This document shows positions 43,566 through 56,052 of a stretch of 64,000 nt of DNA, in pieces. The stretch's first letter is position 1, and each line of letters opens with the position of its first letter. Source of the stretch: Pseudeuparius sepicola. Lineage: Eukaryota > Arthropoda > Insecta > Coleoptera > Anthribidae. The DNA lies in assembly GCA_963920635.1 (NCBI GenBank), contig OY987306.1:11860001-11924000 (forward strand), read 5' to 3'. A program made the position numbers and the translations under genes. The notes below the pieces were generated by a model. That model did not search any database. It had not been told where the DNA came from and saw nothing but the letters and a program-made list of their open reading frames with translations.

Positions 43566-46452
43566 TTTTGTGACATGTCTGACTAAAGATACTCAAATTG
43601 CAAATGCCAATACAACTGGATACTATAATCATCAATTTTAACAATAAAAATAGTTATTTGTAAATATCTTATTAAAAGTTATTAATAATCGAGATATTGA
43701 TATTTAAATAGATTATTAATATCTTTTTAATATACATATAAAGCAAATTATTCTGTAGAGTGTAATTTTAATAAAATGGAAGATGTTACATTTGCAGTCT
43801 ACAGACCACTTCTGTAGTGATTAATATAAATTCTTCTTAATCAATATCCATTTATTCAACATTTTAAACAGATATTTTACTTTCAGTTTGCAGCAGGTGA
43901 TAAAAAAGGTAAAACCGAATGAAAAACGAGGAAGTTGTGCCTAAAAGAAGTTTTTGCTAGAACACATTTGCAAACAAAAATGAAATATTACTCAAAAGTG
44001 TCGCAAAAATAAAAACAAGGGGTGTGAGAAATTTTTCAAAAACCTCTAATGGAATCAAAAAAGGGGTATGTCTGAAAATACGTGACTAACTGACTCTGAG
44101 CAACATCAGAACAAGAAAATTGTAATTTTTGAAGTTTATTTGTCACTGAAGTGGTAGCTTAGACAAGTGTCATTAGTTTCTCAAATTGTGAGGGTCACCT
44201 AATTGTGTTCTTTTTGTTCTAGGCCACATCCACTGAAAGGAGCTGTACCTTCACTAATTTTCACTTGTTTAAAAGATAGGAAAACCTCCTTACGCAGAAT
44301 TAACTTATGTCAATCCATCGAATTTTTTTTTATAGGATTCAATTAAAATGTTTGCTTATGTGTTATACAGGGTGTTTCATAATTGAATCCTACAGGGTGA
44401 TATTCCCGGGTGACCATTTTTTTATATGGATATAGGTTTGCCAGCTCTTTATTTTTAAGATACAAGGTAATGAAATTTTTCCCAATGCCTGTAAAACCGC
44501 TTTATCTTTTCTTTTCAATTTTGTTACATGCAAAGTACACATACAAATACATGTTTATTCAGAATAAAGTTTTTTAATTTTCATCAGTGGCATCCCTGCT
44601 AATATGCCCTGCAATATTTTTAATCAAAAAAACATACGTCCATTGTTTTTTTAACTAAATATTATTTTTATAATTGCCCTCTATCTTCTCACAAAAATGG
44701 TCTCTTGACTTTTTTTCATCCAGCGGACGGTTTTCAATTTAAAAAATAAAATGCATTAATTTGCTTGCTCCTACGTGATTTTCTCTCTTAGTCTCAATTT
44801 CACAATTTGTGGTAACCAAAGCATCTAGGCAAGATTTTTTTTATAGTAACTATTATTTAGTTTTAGTAATAAGTACAAACAAAAATACATAGCGGTTTTA
44901 GAGATATTAATATCCTAAGAAATAAGGAAAATACAGGGATGTACCATTCTTTGAGGTCATCTGGCATAGTTTTAGATTATTCGCGGACAGTTGTCTCAGA
45001 TATGAGATTGGTACGAAAAAATATTTTTGTAAAAATATTTTCTTCCTCGTTATTTGGGGCCATCGAAGAAATCCGGAGTCCGTATTTGTGATAATAAAAA
45101 AGTTGTGATTTCCAACTTATAACCTTCATTTTTTCTGGAGGTTGGAGCTTGTTGTGGTTTTTCTTTTTTCACCCATTATGTTGGATACGATACTAAAAAT
45201 CTGGAAATTACCTTTGTAGGAAGTAAGCCACAGAAGCAGTGCCTATATGGTATACCTATAACGTGCGATGGTAAAAATTTATTTTTGTTCTTTTTCTTTT
45301 CGTCATTGCAGTCTGACAGGCAGTCTGCAGGGAACTTGAGGGCTGGGTGCCGTACATGTACTACATTCTATGCAATAGCTTCGGACGGCTGCCGTAGGCA
45401 TTTTAAAACTTTGCATTTTTACCGGCCGGGTGCTGTGCATATACTACTCTATTACCCATAAAACTTAACCGAATGCCGTACATGTACGTCAGAAATATTG
45501 TCTCGGAAAGACTGACGCCGTACGGGTACGGAAATCGTAAAAACGATTAGGTAGCAGAACGGCTGACGTACAGGTACAGCATTTTGTTGTTTGCGTCTCA
45601 ACAATGGGCATATGAAAATTATATTATGATTTTATTATAAAGGAAACAGTGAAATAAAATGTTTTGATACCTAACAAATAACAAATAAGGAAAAGGAATA
45701 AGCAGAAACTAATAAACTAATATAAAAAAAGTTTCACATATTTTTTCTTAAAAAATTTTAAGTGTGAAATTTTCACACGATGGATACACACATAAACGTT
45801 GAGAGGTTAATGAAAGAGGTAACAGACTGACTGACCACGTCGTGAAGCATGTTCTGCGTACCAAGGTCAGGTGACGTAATAGTACGACAGCCGTCCCCCA
45901 TCTTTGGATTCCCGGCGCCGTCCTACATGGATGCGCGTGACATATCGGCCCATCCGGAATGGGTTAAGGCCATTCTCTTCCTTTTGGAATTTGTGACCCC
46001 TAAAAAACGAAGTCTCTATCTGTAGTGATTTTCTATCTCTAAAAGCAAAATAGTTGTACCTATTTTGAAAACATAAAATGTTATTTTTTTGCCTCTTTAC
46101 CGCACACCTCGATCACTGAGTCTTACCATCGCCTTTCGCGTCTTATTAGATTGTGGAAACGTATTTGGGCTTCGAGAGTACAGGCATTAGATGAAACGAG
46201 GACGGCCGGACGCGGCGTATGTACTACTCCTTGCCGGCTACGCCACCTCCTCTCGAAAAAACAGATCTAACAAATCAACACTTTTCCGACGGTTTTTAGA
46301 ACGGGAGGGTATGTACAGACTTTAATGGTATTAATTATTGTATAGAGGTCCTTACCTAATACTCCGATTGCACAAGATGTATTTTAGTCTTCTCTATAAA
46401 ATATTAAACTAGTAGTTTTACAGTAGTAAATACAATAATTATTTTCTTTCAG
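43566..46452. other. Intergenic DNA with small repeats
   Basis: No supported gene. TATACAGGGTGTTTCATAATT (about 44366) is another CCCTGTA-type end. At 45340-45590, motifs of GCCGTACATGTAC type recur five times with variation. TTAACCCATTCCGGATG on the minus strand near 45966 has a TTAA-CCC start as in piggyBac-like elements, but no clear partner end was found. Confidence 0.35.
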
Positions 46453-47400
46453 GAATTTGGGTTTGGTCACATCAAATCTGTACAACTCTAAACATTGTCC
46501 ATTCCAATGTGAGTCTTGAACAGTCTTATAAAATTGTTGTTATTAAAAATGCATGCAATCGTTGAGGAACACAAGTGCTCCAGTGGCCAACTCATTTCCA
46601 TAATAAAAACAGATGTTGAAGTACACAAGGCAAAATCGCCCACTGCAAAGGTCAGATTGTTTCCTCAAGTTTGTCGATATTCTGTCAGTGACAGTTCACT
46701 TAAAGCCGACAGTAAAATTTAAATGGAGGACGAGAAAGTTTTCAAGTATAATTGCGACAAGTGTTTGTTCAATGTTAATGAGGGCGCATCCACTCCTATT
46801 CCACTGTTCAAATGCTCCAGATTATACTTCTTACCATACAGTAAGTGTAAAAAGTCATGAATCAAAAGTTCATAACGGAATTCTTTAGTATAGTTTTGAA
46901 AAGTGCTCTTTCAAAGTTAATGACAAATGCATATTCCATGCACACAAAGCTAAGGTTCGTGGGGCATTTCTGTTAGGTAGTACATTTAAATAAGACAAAT
47001 GTGATTATACTTCTTACTACAAAATAAGTGTAAAAAGGCACGAGTTGAAAGTTGATAAAGGAATTATTGAGTTTAGTTGTGAAAAGTGTTAATTCAAATC
47101 TGGTACCAAGTGCACACACAATGCTCACCAAGCTAAGGGTCATGGGAAGATTTAGGTTATTCCATATAAATGTGCTAAATGCGATAATATATCCTACAGA
47201 CAAACATAAATCGATATGATATGGGAGTTCATAGTTCACAACAGAGCTATTAAGTATAGTTAAGAATTCAGTTCATAAAGAAATTGTTAAGTCTAGTGGT
47301 CACAAGTGCTCATTCAAAGTGAATAAATGGTTAGCATTGAAAGAACACAAAGCTATAAGGTTCATGGCAGCGACACACAAGATACGGCTAAATGAGATGA
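46453..47400 (+). pseudogene. Degraded C2H2 zinc-finger copy (47.7-kb family)
   Basis: An acceptor (TTCTTTCAG) and NLGLVTSNLYNS-like start mirror the exon at 47762. Recognisable pieces include EEHKCSSGQLISI, YNCDKCLFNVNEG and later CEKC/CAKCDN-type halves, but stops and shifts occur throughout (for example TAA near 46720 and 47092). It is probably a decayed tandem duplicate. Confidence 0.65.
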
Positions 47401-47761
47401 CAATTCACGATAATAAAAGACAAAATCATTTATTGTGGAGTTTTTGTCATTTTCCACCCATACCAATGTAAGCCATATATATGTTTTAATAAACTGCTTA
47501 ACAGAAATTCTTTTTGATTAGTTCTTTATTTTCTTTCATAATAAGCCCACCGTTTTTTTTTTTTCATTTCATTTTTAGTAGTCTTTTGTTAAAATATACA
47601 ACAGTTTAAACAGTAAAATATGTTAACAACATCCTAAAGGGATAGTTTGAACTATTATTTGCTAATTGTTTGTACTTGCCCAACTCTTTGACTACATGAG
47701 ACATATTTTTGTTTTTTATTGATCGGGAGTTTAATTCAAATTTATATAATTTTTGTTTCAG

Positions 47762-49130
47762 GAACTTGGATATGAAGACATCAAATCTGTACAACTGTAA
47801 ATGTATATGTGAATGCGAGCCCTTACATGGTCTCATTGAGCAACAAAGGAAAATTCATGCGAGAGTTGAGGAATGCAAGTGTTCCAGTTGCCTATACAAT
47901 TCCTCAAGAATACCAGAAATTGTACTTCACGATGCAAAGGATCGCCCAGACCCTGCGAAGGGCAGATTCTCTCCTCAATTTTGTGAATATTCTGTCAATA
48001 ACAGTTCAATGCAGGCCGGCGGTGAAAGTCACATGGAGCACGAGAATGTTTTTAAGTATAACTGTGACAAGTGTCTGTTCAAAGTTAACAAGGCCACATT
48101 CACTGCACACCAAGCTAAGATTCACGGCGACACTTCTCTTGCACCGTTCAAATGCTCCAGATGCGATTATACTTCGAACTATAAAATAAGTGTAAAAAGG
48201 CACGAGTCAAAAGTTCATAAAGGATTTTTTAAGTATATTTGTGAAAAGTGCTCATTTAAATCTAATGACAAGAAGGCACTATATGCGCACCAAGCTAAAT
48301 TTCATGGTGACACTTCTGTTGCACCATTCCGATGTTCCAGATGCGACTATACTTCTTACCATATACTGAGTGTAAAGAAGCACGAGTCAAAGGTGCATGA
48401 AGGATTTTTTAAGTATAGTTGCGCAACGTGCTCATTCAAAGCTAATGACAAGAGGACACTCAATGCACACCAAGCTAAGGTTCATGGGGACATTTCTGTT
48501 ACTCCTTTTAAATGTTCTAAATGTAGTTATACATCCTACAAGCGAGGACACGTAAATATGCACGAAGCGAAAATTCACGAAGGAATTTATAAGTATAGTT
48601 GTGAAAAGTGCTCATACAAATCTGACGAGAAGTGGGCACTCAATGCACACCAAGCTAAGGTTCATGGTGACACTTCTGTTGCACCGTTCCAATGTTCCAG
48701 ATGCGACTATACTTCTTACCATAGTATACGTGTAAAGAGGCACGAGTCAAAAGTTCATGAGGGTTTTTTTAAGTATAGTTGTGAAAAGTGCTCATTCAAA
48801 GCTAATGACAAGGTGACACTCAATGTGCACCAAGCTAAGGTTCATGGGGACATTTCTGTTACTCCTTTTAAATGTGCTAAGTGTAGTTATACATCCTACA
48901 AGCGAGGACACGTAAATATGCATGAGGCGAAAATTCACGAAGGATTTTATAAGTATAGTTGTGAAAAGTGCTCATACAAATCTGATGTGAAGTGGTCACT
49001 CGATGCACACCAAGCTAAGGTTCATGGTGACATTTCTGTCGCACCTTTTCAATGCTCAGAATGTGATTATGCTACTTACAATAAAAGGTATTTAAAGGTG
49101 CATGTATCGAAAATTCACAAACCTACCTGA
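47762..49130 (+). CDS. C2H2 zinc-finger protein, 12 fingers, open final exon
   Basis: The exon follows a good acceptor (TTTTTGTTTCAG, ending 47761) and stays open to TGA at 49128-49130, about 455 codons starting NLDMKTSNLYNCKCICECE. The ATG inside the exon or in a missing upstream exon could be the true start. After an N-terminal part with unusual Cys/His spacing, twelve C-x2-C-x12-H-x4-H fingers alternate between two types: YSCEKCSFKANDKxTLNAHQ and FKCSRCDYTSYHxxSVKRHE. Linkers are HGDTSVAPF and HEGFFKY, not TGEKP. The last eight fingers are two nearly identical blocks of four, 360 bp apart, a recent internal duplication. It is probably a nuclear DNA-binding regulator, target unknown. It sits in a tandem cluster of relatives and looks the most intact of them. 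Confidence 0.8.
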
Positions 49131-50237
49131 TTATAAACATAACATCATGTAGCTGGCTATTTAAGAGCCCAGATATTGCAAAACAATCTTACCCTCTGCA
49201 ATGTATATGCATTAAAAAGGTGTCGATTGCTGCTTTTTTCTTAGAAAGCATTAGTAATCTATAATAATACTTCCTCTCATGTAGAGATGTGGAACTAAAA
49301 ATGTAGAAGTTAAATGAGTAAAATGTTTTATGATATCTATATTACTATGAATAAGCCTAAACATTTAAAGTTTCACACAAGAACATTTACAAGCGTAACA
49401 CCAGAACTCAGTTAACCCTTTCACCGCAGAAAATACAGCATATGACAATAAAAGGCATGAAACAGGTAACAGTTATAATGTATATTGAATTTTGTTCACC
49501 TAATCGAGTAATTCAGTTGTTTCAGTACTATGTGGAAATTATTTTAATTTTTTTTATTATGTTTTAAGTCATTTATTGCTCTTATTACTTCTTCCTCATT
49601 GGTTTCCTCTAAGAAAACGAATTGCTTAATATCTTATTTAGAAACACAGCAGTTGGTCTATTGTTTTTTTTTGTTTGCTGCCAACTTTACACATTTGTAA
49701 AATGTTTATAAAAACGTTTGGTTGTGATTAGTTGATCCCTTACTATACTATTATTGGTTTTGTGATCCTACAATTGAACAATTGTAAATCGGCATGAGGT
49801 CACAATAGAATTCTTTAGTATATTCTATTTAGTTAGTTACGCTGGAGTTGATAGAGGTATAGAATATGGGAGTTGCTTCGGAATATATGGATTTCTGCAA
49901 ATTACAACAAAATAGAAACAAATTATGCTTATGGATTGAGATTGCAAACGAAATTAACTTCAGCAACTTCCATTTGAACAATGAACATTTATTTCAATAC
50001 TAAATGGCTTTAATAAAGATTACAATAACAAGATACGCGGCCAAGTTACGCACTGTGGCAACGGTGAGTGTGCCGCAACCCCTTTGCATAACACATCTGA
50101 TACGCCTTGAAGATACGCGTCAGTGTTACGTTACGGAGCGATGTTCATGTCTGGACATAGATGCGCCCCGTGCTGTACTGATTGCCACGGCAAATGCGAA
50201 AACATCATTGACAGCTGACTTTATTTCCGATGTTTTT
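49131..50237. other. Intergenic DNA, nothing recognised
   Basis: 3' flank of the finger gene; AT-rich. A short ORF at 50004 has no family. Confidence 0.35.
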
Positions 50238-50441
50238 GGCTGTTATATTTGCTACAACTAAATTGATTCATTCTCATGATGCCAAGTTTTTTCAGCAAGG
50301 CTCAATCTAGACATCAAATCGAGTTGGGGGTGGTTTAATTGGCTGTTATATTTGCTACAACTAAATTGATTCATTCTCTTGTTGCCGACTTTTTTCAGCA
50401 AGGCTCAATCCAATCATCAAATCAAGTTGGGTGGTTTAATT
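50238..50441. repeat. Tandem duplication, two units of about 102 bp
   Basis: GGCTGTTATATTTGCTACAA...GTGGTTTAATT occurs twice, at 50238-50340 and 50341-50441, with a few substitutions. Confidence 0.75.
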
Positions 50442-50449
50442 GGGCTCGC

Positions 50450-51720
50450 CATGGCTGAAATATGCCAAATCGATACCTCGCTTGCCAACTCACGGTCAAC
50501 TTGTATTTTTCGAAATGTGGCCATTGTTTTGCGAAAAAATGGGGCTCCCGGTCAAAATATAGGTTGGACCCAGGGACTCTTTAAAATAAGGGGACCCAGC
50601 ATGTCACAGTCTATCACATAGGAAAAGTGAAGCCTTGTTTTCTGTATATCTCCAAGGAGACCACATAAGTGGGCTGGTACAAGGTTATGTTATATATGTC
50701 AGTGTCCAACTGCCATCAAGTTTTATGTGACATGCCAGTGCCATAGATTCCAAAGGAGGCAAAATATTTCCCATCATAATTCACAATTTTTAAGTTTTCA
50801 AACTTCCAGATAGTCAGTTAAAGGTAATGCGGCCGCCTGTTCTAGTCCCAATAATTGCAACCAGATTTTTCTTGTCTCACCTTTAGTAATCCTGCAATTC
50901 CCATTACGTGGGCATTACGTATAAGTAAGTAGTTCAAAACAAAAATGGTATTTCCTAAATATTAAATTCTTAAGCAGGTAGCTTCAGTCAGGTCTTTCTT
51001 TAAACAGTTTTTATCTACAACTATAAGTTCATTTTACGTTTGTGAGGTACCTTGGGAGAGAAATAAAATTACAAAAATTAGCACCGAGAAAAACTACATG
51101 ATTAGAACTAAGTACAAGACCTAATCTTATTAGTCCATCCCGAAATCTGTGAAAGTTCTTTGGGTAGATACATTCAACAAGGGAAGAAAGTTCAAGTACC
51201 TACGTACCTATTATACCTACATATTACAAATGGTTTGAGGAACCTGGTAACAAGGTGCAATAGCGACAAATTCTCAAATAAGCAAAATCAGCACTGACTT
51301 ACCTTACTTATATTACTTAAATTCCTGGAAATAATTGCAGGAAGCCAAATTCAAATATAATATAAATTTGATTCATTTGGCACTTGCCATATTCTGTGTT
51401 TGTTGACAGAACATTGTCAAGTCTAATTTTTAGAAATCATATTAATTTTTACTAACAATCAAAGTACCTGTTATATCCATAGATTCTCCAATAAAATGGC
51501 ATACTTGGCATCATTGAGACCATTAGAATGGGGAAAGAAACGGCCTCACTTTGGAAAGTATAATGCTGGGTCCCCTTACTTTAAAGGGTCCCTGGTTGGA
51601 CCTAGTTGGGGGCAGTCTCATTGGACTCAGCGTGCTGATATATGCCAAAAATATACCTGGCTCGACATTCTCTGGCCATTTTTTTTTTGAAATTTGGCCA
51701 CCATGTTGGTAAAAAGGGCT
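50450..51720. repeat. Rearranged repeat pair
   Basis: CAGGGACTCTTTAAAATAAG and GGGGACCCAGCAT at 50573-50605 recur in reverse complement at 51567-51603. A neighbouring block (ATATGCCAAA, TCTGGCCATT-like, TTTGGCCACC) recurs in direct orientation at 51640-51710. The mixed orientation implies an inversion within a duplicated unit. Between them lies non-coding AT-rich DNA. Confidence 0.5.
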
Positions 51721-53362
51721 TAAAAGTCAACTTAGGTCAGAAAAAAAATCGATCACAAATTTTTTTTAATAGCTTGCAGTCACAACTTTAATTACTTATT
51801 GCAAATTAAATATTGTGATTTGAGGGCAGATATTTGACATGTGCTCTTTCTGTAGATAGGCAAATGTATTAAAGAATTTAAAAAATTTTCGAGTTCCCAT
51901 TGTGGGAATACAACAATAATTAATGTATTATAAAATTTTCATATTTACATCTTTTCCAAAATGAAAACAAAAAAGTTAAGGGGGTAGAATGTTATGTTAA
52001 TAACCCTATAGATTGTGGAAATGATTTAAAGGCAGTGAATTTAATTTGTATAAAGGGGAAAAACATGCGCAATCCGGCAAGAAGGTATCTGCATTTGCCC
52101 ATTTGAATCTACAGTTGATCGAACTATCTTTTAGAGAGTAGCAGTAACAACAATCGAATTTGGACTTGCGCACATGGAAAGAAGTCTGCTTTTAGAACTA
52201 GGTAAATTTACTGATTGATTGTAGGTATACAGTAGGATGTATATCTCACATTTAATTTTACCATTGTGTATGTATATAGTCATCTCGCCGAATATCTCGG
52301 ACGTTGACAACTCCTTTGACATTTTGCTAAACTCCCTAGATTGTCTGGATTGACAGGGACTTACTAGGGGGTATATTGGGTAAGCTGAATTTTCATACGT
52401 AAAATGAAACCGCTACATCATTTTGCCTTGTTTCTGTCTAGATGCCGAGACAAAAAACTTTGGAAGAAACATTAATATATTTTTGAGGTTTGTGGCGTAA
52501 ATAAAAAATCGTGACAAAAAATGAAATGTGGCCCTGATGCCCCTGAGAAGTAACAAATTGTCAGTCAGCAAGAACTAATCTACCAAATATGACATGTATG
52601 TATATTGTATGGTCGGTTTATTCGTCAAGACAAGTATAGTATTTTAAATCTTTAATTTATAGTATATAAGTTTGTGTGTAAAATTTATTTCTGAGCAAAT
52701 AAAGGTAATTCTTAAGCGAGTTTTTTTTTGTTTAATCTAGTACAGTGTGGCCCGTTTGGAATGGAGACACCTCTGTAAAATTGTTATTTTTGCTGCGATT
52801 TTATAAAACATTTTTTTTTATTAGATAGTTCTCTGAAAATACCATTCGACACACCTTCCAATTGTTTTGAAAACCAAACACCTGGCTAACTGCGAAATTT
52901 TTTATACCCCCAAAATTCAAGAAATCATATTAGGCATTTTTTTATCAAAAAAATTTACTAAAAAAAGTTGTTTAGAATGAACTGAAAATCCCAAATCCAA
53001 AGTTTTATCAAAATCAAAAAATAAAAAATTTCCGAAAAAAATAAATTGGAGGTCCAGAAATCACATTTTAATGAATTTCTATGGATAGCAAAGTGTGCCA
53101 TGGAAATTTGAAGTTAAAGAATTAACTTTGTTAACTTAAATGAAAGTTGTAGGGTACCAAGGTATATTATCCCAAAAATAATGGATTGATAGGAATGCTC
53201 TTGTCTAAGTTGAAATGTTTTTCCATGGCAACCTTGATTAAATATAAAGATCGTATTTATTATCTGCAATTTGGAATATCATGCGAATGCATAGAGCAAA
53301 CATATAACATATTTATATTGTTGGAATCAGAAAAATGAGTGCAATTCAAAACTCCACAAATA
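51721..53362. other. Intergenic DNA, nothing recognised
   Basis: AT-rich; only short ORFs without motifs. Confidence 0.35.
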
Positions 53363-53548
53363 TACAGGGTGTTCCATTAAAAAAAGTAAGTTTATATTTT
53401 TTCATAAATTTGCGACGCTCATTTGTTTTATCTAGTAACAGTACCTAGCGGTTCAGAAAAAAACCTACAACTTCCATTTAAGTAATTTTTTCTAACTCGA
53501 AAAATAAAGGCTCTAGGGGTGGGTCAAAATATACGGGAACACCCTGTA
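53363..53548. mobile_element. Small TA-ended MITE of the TACAGGGTG type
   Basis: TACAGGGTGTTCC and GGAACACCCTGTA are perfect 13-bp inverted ends of a 186-bp non-coding element. TA at the tips suggests a Tc1/mariner-like TA duplication. Many isolated CCCTGTA ends elsewhere in the window are likely the same kind. Confidence 0.65.
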
Positions 53549-53726
53549 CACTGAATTTTAACCATTGAAATATGTGTCACCAAGAGATAGTTTGAAGTGA
53601 CTTATAACAAATATTAAAATTGATACTTATTGTATACCTAGCCCCAATACTCTGATTATGCAATACATACTTTTGTTTTATCTATTATCTAGTAGTTTTA
53701 CAGCAATTACAATAAATTTTTGTTTG

Positions 53727-54625
53727 AGGGATTTGAATTTTGACTCATCACCTCTGTACAACTGCAAAAGGTATCCATTCGAATGCGAGACCTTGAACAG
53801 TCTTATTGAACACCAAAGGAAAATTCATGCAATAATTAAGGAATATAAATGCTCCAGTTCCTATTTCACTTCCATAAAAAAACAGATGTTCCACCTACTT
53901 CACGAGGCAGAGGATCACACAGACCCTGAAGGCACCAGATTGTCTTCTAAATGTTGTAAATATTCCGTCGATAGTAAAGGAGGCATGGAGCACGCGAAAG
54001 CGTTTAAGTATAATTGCGACAAGTGTTCGTTCAATTAGCAACAAGCACACATTCAACAAACACCAAGCTGAGATTCATGGCGACGCTTCTGTTCCACCGT
54101 CCAAATGCTCTAGGTGTGGTTATACTTCTTACTATACGATAAATCTAAAAATATATGAGTTAAAAGTTCATGAAGGAATTCTTAAGTATAGTTGTGAAAA
54201 GTGCTCATTCAAAGCTAATAACAAGAGCACACTCAATATGCACCAAGCTAAGGTTCATGGGGTCAGTTCTATTAGTCTGTTTAAATGCTCTAAATGCATC
54301 TTACAAACGAGCAAGCGTAAATGTGCATGAAATGACAATTCACAATGGAATTTTTAGGTATAGTTGTGAAAAGTACTCATTCAAAACTAATTACACGAGC
54401 ACACTCAACACACACAGGGCTAAGGTCCATGGGGACAGTTCTCTTAGTCCTTTTACATGCTCCAAATGCAATTATACAGCCTACAAACTAGCAAACGTAA
54501 ATTGGCATGAGAGATTTCATAAAGCAATTATTAAGAATGAATGTGGTTATGCTACCTGCATCAAAGGGCATTTAAAAACTCATGTATTGAGAATTCATAG
54601 CATCTTAAATAATAATGACAAGTGA
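53727..54625 (+). pseudogene. C2H2 zinc-finger pseudogene (47.7-kb family)
   Basis: Starts DLNFDSSPLYNCKRYPFECE, then HQRKIHAIIKEYKCSSS, matching the 47762 exon, but the acceptor has changed to TTTGAG. YNCDKCSFN ends in TAG at about 54037. Fingers then continue in another frame: CEKCSFKANNKSTLNMH, CSKCNYTAYKLANVNWH and a last CGYATCIKGHLKTHVLRIH. Several fingers lost zinc ligands (CEKYSFKTNYTSTLNTH). Confidence 0.7.
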
Positions 54626-55036
54626 CCCAAATTTATGTTACAATTTATTTAACTCCAACATTCTGTAATAATATTTTAATAAAATATCTTAATAAACATA
54701 CTTACAAAATTTTGAAAAGTACTGCCTACTATTAAAACCTAACCATTTCCACACTTTTAAACTATAAATGATTTCAATATTCTACTTACTAAACTAAACT
54801 CATGGACAAAATTAACGCACCAACATAATAAATCCCCACAGAAAATGCATTTTTTAAAAACAAATTAATGGAAAAAATAAATTAATGGAAACTAAATGAA
54901 AAGCAACAAATTGCATTATTTAATTAATTTAAAAGTAGCAAATGTCCAAAGCCCACTATTTATATTCTCGGTAGACACACAAAAGAATTTAAAATCTAAT
55001 TTGAAATTTTGTAGGTTGGTGCGTCCAGGAGTATAT

Positions 55037-55187
55037 TACAGTTTGTTCAGCGAATGTTCGGCCCTTCGTCACAACTCCCATCCTTGTCTTACTCATGACT
55101 ATACGCCCCGATATCGGTCATATATTCACGAGCCAGACAAGGACGGGAGTTGTGACGTAGGGCCGAACATTCGCTGAACAAACTGTA
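55037..55187. mobile_element. Foldback MITE, 151 bp
   Basis: TACAGTTTGTTCAGCGAATG and its complement end a near-perfect hairpin with arms of about 50 bp (GTTCGGCCCT, ACAACTCCC, CCTTGTC). Confidence 0.75.
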
Positions 55188-55505
55188 TAATACATTGTCT
55201 CAATCTCTTTTACCTGCTTTAATAAAAGGTACAGCTTGAACCGAGTGATTAGGCAGCCATGCTGAAAAGATAAACAAGCTGATTGTACCTGACAAATAAA
55301 AATGATTAATTTACACTATATTTTGTTTTCACCTACCTTCCTTACCCTTTACTGTCCATACCAATTCTTTATGCCTTTTATGATGAGCTACTTTTGCTAC
55401 TGCCCTGAATACCAGTAATGTTGCTCTATAATAACTCTTCTCATTGTTAAAGAATTGCGTAACGTACTTGCGATGTCCCATCTCCTAGTCCAGTAAACTT
55501 AGCAT

Positions 55506-56044
55506 CAGGGTTGCTTTGATTAAAATCAATTGATTTAAATCACTGATTTAAATCGCGATTTTAATCGTTTGATTAAAATAAAAAAATCATTTGATTTAAA
55601 TCAAAATTTAAATGTAGTTACATTATGTAAAAAAACACGCCACTGGCTGTGTAACTGAAGAGGAAATGAGCATACATAAGCAACTGCATACTGCAGTAGC
55701 ATCTTCAGCAGGAGTAGAGCGTATCATTTCATCTTTTAATTTGGTTCATAGGAAATTAGGAAATAAGCTAGGTACCGAGAAGTCTGCAAAACTTGTCTTT
55801 CTGCTGAAATCCTTAAATAAAAAACATAAGTAAAACGTTTTCATTACCTATTTATACGATTAAAAAAATCAAATATAATTTCCTAATAAAATAATAAAAA
55901 GAAAACCACTTTAAACAAAAAATTATATATATAAATAAAAAAAATCCGATTTTTTTTATTTATTTATTTAAATTCGATTTAAATAAAAAAAATCTGATTA
56001 ATTTGATTTTTTTCTAAAAAAAATCAAAAAAATCAGCAACCCTG
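55506..56044 (+). mobile_element. hAT deletion derivative with perfect 8-bp TSD
   Basis: Ends CAGGGTTGC and GCAACCCTG. CTTAGCAT flanks it exactly (55498-55505 and 56045-56052). Subterminal sequence is rich in GATTTAAATC motifs. Only the last exon of the transposase remains. Confidence 0.9.
55654..55833 (+). pseudogene. hAT transposase C-terminal (dimerisation) remnant
   Basis: The open frame TEEEMSIHKQLHTAVASSAG, VERIISSFNLVHRKLGNKLG, TEKSAKLVFLLKSLN ends in TAA. SSAGVER, F, LVHRKLGN and KLVF are the signature of the hAT-family C-terminal dimerisation region. Everything upstream of it is deleted. Confidence 0.85.
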
Positions 56045-56052
56045 CTTAGCAT

